From Planctomycetaceae bacterium (lineage in GTDB: Bacteria > Planctomycetota > Planctomycetia > Pirellulales > Thermoguttaceae), in NCBI GenBank assembly GCA_031283825.1, contig JAITAZ010000010.1, positions 1-6,221 on the forward strand: a DNA stretch of 6,221 nucleotides, written 5' to 3'. Below the pieces are notes generated by a model. The model was not told the origin of the DNA. It did no database searches and saw only the letters and a list, made by a program, of their open reading frames with translations. Both the position numbers and the translations under genes were made by a program. The number at the start of each line of letters is the position of its first letter. Positions within the stretch are counted from its first letter, which is position 1. Shown piece by piece: positions 1 to 6,162 of this stretch.

Positions 1-18
1 GAGTTTTTAGAAGTTCCT

Positions 19-48
19 AATAGAGACGCAATGCCTTGCGTCTCTATT
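19..48 (+). terminator. Strong hairpin, probable terminator of a gene upstream of the window
   Basis: A perfect 13-bp stem (19-31 with 36-48, AATAGAGACGCAA against its complement) closes a 4-base loop, TGCC. The sequence after it on the + strand is T-rich but interrupted (GTTGGTTT), so the fit to an intrinsic terminator is good for the stem and moderate for the tail. It most likely ends a + strand gene lying before base 1. A stem this symmetrical could also work on the other strand, but no T-run follows it there. Confidence 0.55.
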
Positions 49-60
49 GTTGGTTTAACG

Positions 61-112
61 GTAACCGTTCACGAGTTTTTAAATTCCAAATTTTCAAACC
101 GTGAACGCTTAC
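61..112 (-). repeat. 52-bp palindromic repeat element, copy 1 (inverted relative to copy 2)
   Basis: The ends are 13-bp inverted repeats, GTAACCGTTCACG at 61-73 and CGTGAACGCTTAC at 100-112, with one mismatch. The 26-base AT-rich interior (74-99) can also fold on itself, apart from a bulge and two mismatches, around a 3-base loop, so the whole unit makes one long hairpin. The interior differs at only two positions from the reverse complement of the interior of the copy at 264-315, so the two are the same element in opposite orientations. No direct repeat flanks this copy. No coding capacity is evident; a 68-codon minus-strand frame across both copies looks spurious. Confidence 0.85.
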
Positions 113-263
113 AAAAAAACAATATCGCATACTGACAGACAACTACTGCGTAACATGATTGATAACATAATCCGTCAAGTTCTGGGTAGTTGACAGAATT
201 ATAACAATTTATAAACTTGTCCAGATTGAAATACAATTTGTAATAAGACTCCCTCAAAATTCT

Positions 264-315
264 GTAACCGTTCACGGTTTTAAAATTCGGAATTTAAAAA
301 CTCGTGAACGGTTAC
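264..315 (+). repeat. 52-bp palindromic repeat element, copy 2, with flanking 8-bp direct repeats
   Basis: This copy has perfect 13-bp terminal inverted repeats (264-276 and 303-315) and a self-complementary AT-rich interior; roughly 24 base pairs can form around a CGG loop. It is bracketed by the direct repeat AAAATTCT at 256-263 and 316-323. A symmetrical extension of the hairpin would give an inverted flank, not a direct one, so the flanks look like a target-site duplication. The unit is too small to encode a transposase. It would be a tiny non-autonomous (MITE-like) element mobilised in trans, if it is mobile at all. The strand label is arbitrary and serves only to mark orientation relative to copy 1. 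Confidence 0.85.
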
Positions 316-415
316 AAAATTCTATTCAGTAAGTTGGCAACCTTTCAACAACAGATTGCCTACTCGCTGTCGCCTACATGTTCACAACATAATCACAATA
401 GTTACAATCCGCCGG

Positions 416-473
416 ATCACAAAAATAATTACGCTTATATTTTACCAAATTTTGAAGTTTTGTGATTTTTTTT
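416..473 (+). terminator. Terminator-like hairpin in the leader of the large gene
   Basis: A 9-bp stem, ATCACAAAA at 416-424 with TTTTGTGAT at 458-466, closes a 33-base AT-rich loop and runs straight into a T tract (466-473). Stem followed by T tract is the intrinsic-terminator pattern, but the stem is AT-rich and the loop is long, so it may be weak. It lies about 135 bases before the start codon and on the same strand, so it could end a short upstream transcript or act as a leader attenuator. No alternative antiterminator pairing was found by eye. Confidence 0.35.
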
Positions 474-595
474 AACTATTCAACCGATAGGTTGATATTC
501 GGCTTTAAAAACTGTTCACAATCGAAATTAACCGAAAAATGACAACTTAAAACTTAAAACGTTTTTTGTCAAACTCAAACTTTAACCCTTAAATT

Positions 596-602
596 AAAGG
601 AG
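596..602 (+). promoter_or_regulatory. Ribosome binding site of the large gene
   Basis: AAAGGAG ends six bases before the ATG at 609, a standard Shine-Dalgarno sequence and spacing. Together with the signal peptide that begins right after this ATG, it fixes the start codon. Confidence 0.85.
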
Positions 603-608
603 TACGCT

Positions 609-3600
609 ATGTACGCACAAATATTCGAATTAAACAGAATCGGCAAATTGTTTTTGCCGCTACTGACACTTTTGATAATTCCACTACAACTTTTCGCATC
701 AGATAACGGATTAGTCGGAAAATGGTCATTCGACTCGGACTCTGAAACGTTACTGAAAAATTCAGTCAACGAAAAGTTCAACGCAACCGCCTTTCAACCA
801 GTTTCATTTGTCGATGGAGTCCTCAATAAAGGAATCGATCTCAAACAAAACAAAATTGAAATATCAGCCGATTTTATTCCATCAGGAATGGAACAACTCA
901 CCGTTTCCGTCTGGGTCGCCCCTCGACAACTCGACGGATTTCAAACCATATTCCGAAAAGAAGACGCAAGCGGTCCCGTTCAAAATCGCTTATTGTTCGC
1001 CTTTCAAAATTCCGGTAACTTTCTCACACTCGGAATAAATACCGGAGGAAACTACGCCGAATGCGACGCCCTAATCAATAAATCAGAACTACTCGACAAT
1101 AATTGGCATCTCATCGCCGGAACATTCGACGGTAAATTTATGAAAGTTTACCTCGACGGAAAAGAAATCGGAAGCCTTGAACGTCAATCGTCGAAAATCA
1201 ATACCTCCGCCGACTTCCGCCCGCTCAAACATTACTGGAGATACGAATACGGCGGCTGGAATAACGTTGACGCCGTTACCGTCAACGCTCCCGCATATAT
1301 CGGCTCGTTCAACGGAAATAACGAATTCTTCGACGGAAAATTAGACGACTTCAGATTCTACCAACGAGCCTTAAACCAACAAGAAATCCTCAACGCTTTC
1401 GAAAACGGAAAACAACCTCGCTCAAACAAAATGAAAGACGCCGAATCAAAAGCCGCTCAATTATACGTCAAATCAGATTCATACCTGAAAACTTTACTCG
1501 CTACAAAATCCCAAATCGATCAAGCCGGAAAATTAGACCCGCTAACTCTTGTCGCCCTACATCGGATTTTGCGCAACGATTATTTGTCGGAAGTCAACGC
1601 TACTATTTTAAAATACGAAAGAAGCCCAATCGATCTGATGACTTGGAACACAGACAATTTACTTATCCGCGCTAACGAACTCGAAACCGCATATCTCGAA
1701 TATCTTCCTCTGACAAACACTCAATGGAAACTCCTTTCCGATAAAGAACAAGAGAATTGGAATCGCGTTAAACAAATTCACGCCGCTTTCGTCAAAGAAA
1801 AAGCTAAAACCTCCGACCGCGACGCAAATGTCTTGTTTGAAATTGTTTACGAAATGGAAAAAGAAGTCGTCCGACGTCCGATTTACAACGAAGCTGTCGC
1901 GCCTTACGTTGCGCCGGCAACTCCGCCGGTTAAAGATAAAACATCGGAAGAAGCTCAAAAAATTATCGAGGCGGAATGGTTGTTTCAATGCGATAACAAA
2001 CCTACTGTCGGACGTATTTATCAAGAAATCGATTGGACGCGGAGTATTGCCGCACGAATCGAAAAACAATATCCCGATAAAGTCAACTTTAACGCGGAAA
2101 AGAAACAACTCGACGAATTAGAATCCGCCGCCAAATTAAAACCAACCGCCGACAACGACGTCGATTTGTACTTTTCTGTACGAAAAATCAAACGCGAAAT
2201 AATGCTTAAAAATCCGGCAGTCGATTTCAACTCGATAATCTACGTTGACGGACCTATGCCGCGAGGAGGCGAACCGCATCACGAAACAAGACATCGGCTA
2301 GGTTACATGGCAATTCCAGGCGCAAGATTGATGAAATTACAAGGGCTAAATCCCGACGGTCGCCAGACAAAACTAATGCCAAACGAACCGCTGCACGGCT
2401 CGTTCTGGAGACCCGATTTGTCATACGACGCGAAAAAAATTCTCGTCAGCTTCAAACCGCATAACGAGAAAAATTTTCACATTTACGAAATCAATCTCGA
2501 CGGCTCCGGCGAAAAACAACTAACCGGCGGAATATTCGACGACCTCGATCCAATTTATCTGCCCGACGGTAAAAACATAATGTTCCTAACGACACGCGGA
2601 CACATTTACGTCCGCTGTATGCCGCCGACAAATGCTTACGTACTCGCGCGAATGCCGCTCGACACAAAACTCGGCGATAAGAATTTGTACATTATCTCCC
2701 GAAACGGCGAACCTGAATACACTCCGTCTGTAATGAACGACGGCAGAGTAATTTACACGCGATGGGAATACACCGATAAACCGCTGTGGAGAGCGCAAAG
2801 TCTGTGGACAATGAACGCCGACGGAACTCAAGTTCAAACGTTTTGGGGCAATCAATCGGTTTGGCCCGATTTGTTAAAAGACGCGCGTCAAATTCCCGGC
2901 AGCGAGCGAGTCATGTTTACAGGAAGCGCGCATCACGAATGGTTCGCAGGAAGTATCGGAATTATCGACCCGTCAAAAGGATTTAATTTTCCCGACGGAT
3001 TGACAAAAGTTACGCAAGAATTGGAGTGGCCCGAGAGTCATAATGGTCCGGTTGATCCCAAAGAAACCGACGATTATCATACGTCTGGGGGATATTCTAA
3101 TTATTACTCTCCGTATCCGTTAAGCGAAAAGGATTTTATTGTTTCGGCGCAACGTAATCTTCGCGCGAATAAATTTGTGCTTTTGTTAATGGACGTACAC
3201 GGCAATCGCGAGTTATTATTCGAGGGCGATAATCATGTTTTCGACGCGCAGCCGATTCGAACTCGCCCGATTCCGCCGGTTTCAGCAGACAGAGTCAATT
3301 GGACGACTTGGGAAAATAGAGACAAACCTGAAACGGGCATAATTTACAGCAACAACGTTTACGAAAACGCGCCCGAAAAATTACGCGGTAAAGCTAAATT
3401 TCTTCGGATTTGGTCGATTGAACATAAGACTTACACTTATTGGGGTAAACGTAACTATGTTTCGTCGGGACCTGAAATTTCGGCGAGTCAATCGGAAGGA
3501 ATCAAGAAGATAATTGGAACAGTTCCGATAGAAGCCGATGGCAGCGTGAGTTTCGTTGCACCAACGGGAATCGCGTTACATTTCCAGTTGTTGGACGAGA

Positions 3601-4367
3601 ATCAGCTTGCGCTTCAAACGATGAAAAGTTTTACGGGAGTTTTGCCAGGAGAAGTGAGAGGTTGTCTTGGTTGTCATGAGTCTCATATTCGGACGCCGGT
3701 TACGATGCAGACAGGAAAAGCGTTGAAAAAAGCGCCGTCGAAGATCAAGCCGGTCGAGTGGGAGGATATTTCGGTGAGTTATGAGCGTTATGTTCAACCG
3801 GCGTTGGACAAGTATTGTGGGAAGTGTCATCAAGACTCAAGCAGTGATGCGTATAAAAAATTCAATGCGACGTTGCGACCGGGTTTTCTTGGTTTTAAAG
3901 AACCGTACATGACATTGATGGGCAATCCGACGTGGTCGCGACCTTACAATTTACCCAACGGAGCTGGAGGATTAGGATGGGCGGACACGATTATTGTCGA
4001 GGGATATACGACGCTTGATCCGAAAGCTTATGCAACATTTCCTCCGATGGAGAGATTATCTTATGTGAGTCGTTTGGTAAATAGAATGAGAAGCGGCGAA
4101 CATAATGGAGTAAAAGTTACGGGTGAAGATTTACTACGAGTGATTTTGTGGGTTGATGCAATGGGACCATATTATGGAACAGAAGAGTTGCGGTGCATGG
4201 AGGACCCAATATTTCAGGGTAAAGATTGGATTTCTCAACCTCCGCGAATTAAGACAGCTCCGATTGTTCAGCGTCCTGGACCTTTTGATCCATTCCAAAC
4301 CGACTCTGCCTACGACGTCCCTGACCCCTCAAAATTCAATGCCTTACCTTATGGCGTTAGCAGATGA
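609..4367 (+). CDS. Exported LamG / PD40 beta-propeller / HzsA-like dihaem cytochrome c protein
   Basis: This 1252-residue protein is probably periplasmic or surface-exposed. A signal peptide (hydrophobic 14-29, likely cut after A30) follows a good ribosome binding site. Residues about 34-267 form a LamG/concanavalin-like domain (GLVGKWSFD start, NNWHLIAGTFDG, KVYLDGKEIG, GKLDDFRFYQRAL). Residues 270-540 look mostly helical and are unassigned. PD40 propeller repeats follow: RPDLSYDAKKILVSF at 601-615, LDPIYLPDGKNIMFLTTR at 646-663, and weaker ones to about 790 (HHEW at 775-778). Two c-type haem motifs close the protein: CLGCH at 1019-1023 and CGKCH at 1070-1074. The order of propeller, CXXCHE, CXXCH and a WVDAMGPYYGT tail matches hydrazine synthase alpha (HzsA) and its many planctomycete homologues. 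It is longer than Kuenenia HzsA (about 800 residues) because of the LamG and helical parts. No hzsB/hzsC is nearby, so hydrazine synthesis is not implied; the substrate is unknown. G/C strand bias reverses within the gene. Confidence 0.82.
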   Translation: MYAQIFELNRIGKLFLPLLTLLIIPLQLFASDNGLVGKWSFDSDSETLLKNSVNEKFNATAFQPVSFVDGVLNKGIDLKQNKIEISADFIPSGMEQLTVSVWVAPRQLDGFQTIFRKEDASGPVQNRLLFAFQNSGNFLTLGINTGGNYAECDALINKSELLDNNWHLIAGTFDGKFMKVYLDGKEIGSLERQSSKINTSADFRPLKHYWRYEYGGWNNVDAVTVNAPAYIGSFNGNNEFFDGKLDDFRFYQRALNQQEILNAFENGKQPRSNKMKDAESKAAQLYVKSDSYLKTLLATKSQIDQAGKLDPLTLVALHRILRNDYLSEVNATILKYERSPIDLMTWNTDNLLIRANELETAYLEYLPLTNTQWKLLSDKEQENWNRVKQIHAAFVKEKAKTSDRDANVLFEIVYEMEKEVVRRPIYNEAVAPYVAPATPPVKDKTSEEAQKIIEAEWLFQCDNKPTVGRIYQEIDWTRSIAARIEKQYPDKVNFNAEKKQLDELESAAKLKPTADNDVDLYFSVRKIKREIMLKNPAVDFNSIIYVDGPMPRGGEPHHETRHRLGYMAIPGARLMKLQGLNPDGRQTKLMPNEPLHGSFWRPDLSYDAKKILVSFKPHNEKNFHIYEINLDGSGEKQLTGGIFDDLDPIYLPDGKNIMFLTTRGHIYVRCMPPTNAYVLARMPLDTKLGDKNLYIISRNGEPEYTPSVMNDGRVIYTRWEYTDKPLWRAQSLWTMNADGTQVQTFWGNQSVWPDLLKDARQIPGSERVMFTGSAHHEWFAGSIGIIDPSKGFNFPDGLTKVTQELEWPESHNGPVDPKETDDYHTSGGYSNYYSPYPLSEKDFIVSAQRNLRANKFVLLLMDVHGNRELLFEGDNHVFDAQPIRTRPIPPVSADRVNWTTWENRDKPETGIIYSNNVYENAPEKLRGKAKFLRIWSIEHKTYTYWGKRNYVSSGPEISASQSEGIKKIIGTVPIEADGSVSFVAPTGIALHFQLLDENQLALQTMKSFTGVLPGEVRGCLGCHESHIRTPVTMQTGKALKKAPSKIKPVEWEDISVSYERYVQPALDKYCGKCHQDSSSDAYKKFNATLRPGFLGFKEPYMTLMGNPTWSRPYNLPNGAGGLGWADTIIVEGYTTLDPKAYATFPPMERLSYVSRLVNRMRSGEHNGVKVTGEDLLRVILWVDAMGPYYGTEELRCMEDPIFQGKDWISQPPRIKTAPIVQRPGPFDPFQTDSAYDVPDPSKFNALPYGVSR

Positions 4368-4419
4368 TTGGGTAATATTTTATTGGAAAATTTGTAAACA
4401 TTCAGTTGTTGTTTTTTAA

Positions 4420-4530
4420 GGGACATTAGGTACGTAGTTGTTTGAAATCGGAGATTAACGACTCAAAAGAATCGCTTTTGAGTCGTTTCAAAAAGATTTT
4501 CAACCAAAACGTCCCCTTTGTCCCAAATGT
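4420..4530. repeat. 111-bp imperfect palindrome, GGGAC family, copy A
   Basis: The left arm starts GGGACATT at 4420 and the right arm ends with its near complement at 4530 (GTCCCCTTTGTCCCAAATGT at 4511-4530). The arms are imperfect at the ends and perfect in the middle, where a 13-bp stem sits (4457-4469 with 4475-4487). Bases 4432-4464 also match 4695-4727 of the larger element at 4651-4860, sharing TTGTTTGAAATC and GATTAA in the same order. The two therefore belong to one family. No protein is encoded. Confidence 0.7.
4457..4487 (+). terminator. Perfect 13-bp hairpin downstream of the large gene, probable terminator
   Basis: AACGACTCAAAAG (4457-4469) pairs perfectly with 4475-4487 around the 5-base loop AATCG, 90 bases after the stop codon. 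The bases after it (TCAAAAAGATTTT) are not a clean T tract, so it may act by blocking exonucleases or terminate less sharply than a classic intrinsic terminator. It is also the core of the palindrome at 4420-4530, so a repeat element appears to supply the 3' end of this transcript. Confidence 0.55.
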
Positions 4531-4561
4531 ATCTACACATTTTTTTGTTTTTATTTTTATT

Positions 4562-4640
4562 GTAACCGTTCACGCACAAGAGAAAAATTTCCTAAGCCCT
4601 GAAAGGATGTAGGATTTTTCTCTTGCGCGTGAACGCTTAC
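4562..4640. repeat. 79-bp palindromic element with GTAACCGTTCACG ends, long form
   Basis: It has the same terminal inverted repeats as the 52-bp elements (GTAACCGTTCACG at 4562-4574, CGTGAACGCTTAC at 4628-4640) but an unrelated interior. Pairing continues inward (4575-4588 with 4614-4627), giving a 27-position stem with two mismatches around a 25-base loop (4589-4613). The 45 bases at 4596-4640 match 4902-4946 at 37 positions. No flanking direct repeat is visible. It sits between the two GGGAC-family palindromes. Confidence 0.85.
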
Positions 4641-4650
4641 GATAATTTTT

Positions 4651-4860
4651 TGGGGGGACTTAGGGGACATTGGGGACGCTGGAGACTTTGGGGACGTTCT
4701 TGTTTGAAATCTGGGATTAATGGCTCAGTGGGGACAAAATTTAAATAAAAAATTTCTCTTTTTTAAAAGCTGTTGTTTTCTGTTGAGTTGTTAATCACGG
4801 TTTCTAAATTAGAGTGTCCCCAATGTCCCCAGCGTCCCCTTTGTCCCCAATGTCCCCCCA
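4651..4860. repeat. 210-bp large inverted repeat built of GGGGAC 9-mers, GGGAC family, copy B
   Basis: Arms of 77 bases (4651-4727 and 4784-4860) align as reverse complements without a gap. The outer parts begin with identical TGGGGGGAC and continue as 9-base units, GGGGAC plus three variable bases (for example GGGGACATT, GGGGACGCT, GGGGACGTT). The inner parts carry the TTGTTTGAAATC...GATTAA...CTCA block shared with copy A. The centre (4728-4783) is AT-rich. The best short frames are broken and low in complexity, so it is non-coding. Transcribed from either strand it would form a very long, G- and C-asymmetric hairpin. Confidence 0.85.
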
Positions 4861-4871
4861 GAATGCTAGCC

Positions 4872-4886
4872 CACCGCGTTGCGGTG
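4872..4886. repeat. Small GC-rich hairpin
   Basis: CACCGC (4872-4877) and GCGGTG (4881-4886) form a perfect 6-bp stem with a 3-base loop. It lies between the 210-bp inverted repeat and the half-element at 4902-4946, in the place where that element's missing left half would be expected. Function unknown; it may be part of another dispersed repeat. Confidence 0.5.
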
Positions 4887-4901
4887 AGTTAAAACTCCGT
4901 T

Positions 4902-4946
4902 GCCCTTTCAGGGCGTAGGATTTTTCTCTTTTGCGTGAACGGTTAC
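4902..4946. repeat. Half-copy of the GTAACCGTTCACG element, right end only
   Basis: This 45-base segment matches 4596-4640 at 37 positions, including a shared 16-mer GTAGGATTTTTCTCTT (4915-4930), and ends with a perfect CGTGAACGGTTAC terminus (4934-4946). Unlike the full copies it has no left inverted repeat. Instead its own 5' part folds as a small hairpin, GCCCT-TTC-AGGGC (4902-4914). It looks like a truncated or rearranged member of the family. Confidence 0.7.
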
Positions 4947-4977
4947 AAATTTTTAATCTGGTCATTATTTTCTACCC

Positions 4978-4997
4978 AAAAAACCAATCATTTGGTT
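4978..4997 (-). terminator. Weak terminator of the minus-strand gene
   Basis: Read on the minus strand, AACCAA-ATGA-TTGGTT (4997 down to 4982) forms a 6-bp stem with a 4-base loop, and the strand then runs into a T tract (4983-4978). It begins about 44 bases after the stop codon of the YrdC-phosphatase gene. The stem is short and AT-rich, so termination may be partial. Confidence 0.45.
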
Positions 4998-5040
4998 ACC
5001 GTTCAAAGTATAACTTAACGTTTCTAATGTTTGTTTTTTG

Positions 5041-6162
5041 TTATTTCATAATTTCGTCTAATCTTTTATTTATTTCGGTTGTGATTTGGTTTGCACATGA
5101 TTCATATTTGTTTAAGTCGCTGCCGATTGGGTCGGAGACGTCGCCGCCGTCGGCTCTTAGAACATATAGTCTCGTGTCCGCATTAGGACACATCGATAAA
5201 ATCAATTCTCGATGAGATCTTGTCATTGCAAAAATATAATCTGCAAATTGTACCAATGTCTCATTCAACTGACGAGATTCATGATTCGATAAATCAATCC
5301 CTCGTCTTCTTAAAACTTCTACAGCATTCGACGCAGCGCCGCCATTTGACATTACCGAAATTCCCGCCGACATCACAACAAATCCGTACTCTTCCAAGTC
5401 GTCCGCTGAACAATTAAGTCTCTTCGCAATTTCACACTCGCAGATCTTCTCCGCCATCGGACTACGACACGTATTGCCCGTACACACGAAAAGAATCATC
5501 TTTGCCGATAACCTTTTCAATGTCTCCCCGCTCACCTGACCTGCGCGTATAATCGAAAACTTATTGCCGACAACTTTCAACAACGTTGACGGTTTCTCAT
5601 TATCAATAACGCCGTCGTCAACCGCCAAACTTATTTTTGCGCCAAGCCGCTCAATTGCCTCGTCAACAGAAACAACTGGTCGTTCACCTCGTAAATTCGC
5701 GCTTGTCAAAATTATCGGCTCGCCTAACTTTTCCAAAACCGCCAAAGTAAAAATATGAGCTGGAACTCGAAAACAAACACTCCCGTCGCTCGACGCCGCC
5801 GCCTGAACAGATAACGGCAAAAATCGAAACTCGCTCTCCGACAATGATACGTCCAAAATAAGACTAACCGGACCAGGTAAACAACGCCGCGCTATACGTT
5901 TGGCTAAATCGCTAATGTCAGACGCATAATCGCTAATCGCAACAGCACTGGATAACGCTAAAGAAAAAGGATGCTCCAACCCGCGATCCTTTATACTCTG
6001 AAGCCTTTCAACCGCCGACGAATCAGACGCCCGTACCGCAAGACCATAAACCGTCTCGGTCGGAAGTAATACCACTCCGCCTAAACACAACATGTCCACT
6101 ACCTTCGATACCGCCGCATCAAAGTCTATTTGATCGCTCAATTCAATTCTTGAAAAAGTCAT
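5041..6162 (-). CDS. Threonylcarbamoyl-AMP synthase (YrdC/Sua5) fused to a YwlE-type low-molecular-weight phosphatase
   Basis: A 373-residue cytoplasmic two-domain protein. Residues about 10-210 are a YrdC/Sua5 domain (PTETVYGL at 34-41, KDR at 58-60, PGPVSLIL at 96-103, LTSAN at 152-156, PSTLL at 191-195). This family makes threonylcarbamoyl-AMP from threonine, bicarbonate and ATP for the t6A37 modification of tRNA. Residues 222-373 are a low-molecular-weight phosphatase: the P-loop CTGNTCR (227-233) supplies the nucleophile C227 and R233, and DP at 344-345 in DVSDP the general acid. The phosphatase replaces the C-terminal SUA5 domain of long Sua5 proteins. T231 lies where Bacillus YwlE has the threonine that favours phospho-arginine, so protein-arginine phosphatase is more likely than tyrosine phosphatase. 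The ATG at 6162 gives a normal N-terminus but has no clear Shine-Dalgarno sequence. It converges on the large + strand gene. Confidence 0.9.
   Translation of the reverse strand: MTFSRIELSDQIDFDAAVSKVVDMLCLGGVVLLPTETVYGLAVRASDSSAVERLQSIKDRGLEHPFSLALSSAVAISDYASDISDLAKRIARRCLPGPVSLILDVSLSESEFRFLPLSVQAAASSDGSVCFRVPAHIFTLAVLEKLGEPIILTSANLRGERPVVSVDEAIERLGAKISLAVDDGVIDNEKPSTLLKVVGNKFSIIRAGQVSGETLKRLSAKMILFVCTGNTCRSPMAEKICECEIAKRLNCSADDLEEYGFVVMSAGISVMSNGGAASNAVEVLRRRGIDLSNHESRQLNETLVQFADYIFAMTRSHRELILSMCPNADTRLYVLRADGGDVSDPIGSDLNKYESCANQITTEINKRLDEIMK

Larger units (their letters stand above)
316..608 (+). other. Non-coding leader region of the large + strand gene
   Basis: This AT-rich stretch lies between the second repeat and the start codon at 609. 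I see no convincing gene and no recognisable riboswitch. It holds a terminator-like hairpin (416-473), a small 6-bp hairpin (480-495, loop GATA), two copies of TGTTCACAA (379-387 and 513-521) and the ribosome binding site. The promoter could not be placed: the best -35/-10 pairs have poor spacing or would put the transcript start inside the Shine-Dalgarno sequence. Confidence 0.5.

Noticed and set aside
190..215. Possible promoter, TTGACA at 190-195 with TATAAA at 210-215
   Set aside because: The spacing is 14 bases, too short for a standard sigma-70 promoter, and it lies some 400 bases from the gene.
69..275. A 68-codon minus-strand frame between the two 52-bp repeats
   Set aside because: It runs through both repeat elements, has no recognisable motif or ribosome binding site, and its ends are dictated by the repeats.
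379..521. TGTTCACAA twice (379-387, 513-521), sharing GTTCAC with the repeat ends
   Set aside because: Two 9-base matches with no palindromy and no other support are too little to call an operator.
566..594. Possible promoter, TTGTCA at 566-571 with TTAAAT at 589-594, spacing 17
   Set aside because: Transcription would start inside the Shine-Dalgarno sequence, and the -10 match is only 4 of 6.
1659..2108. A 149-codon minus-strand frame inside the large gene
   Set aside because: It is antisense to a continuous domain-bearing reading frame, is rich in Phe/Arg/Ser as expected of a shadow, and has no recognisable domain.
609..4367. True anammox hydrazine synthase subunit
   Set aside because: No hzsB/hzsC partners are in the window, a LamG domain is fused on, and the tyrosine expected near the first haem is absent; only homology to HzsA is claimed.
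4562..4946. CRISPR array, considered because of repeated GTAACCGTTCACG-type ends
   Set aside because: Copies are inverted and irregularly spaced, interiors are self-complementary rather than unique spacers, and no cas gene is present.
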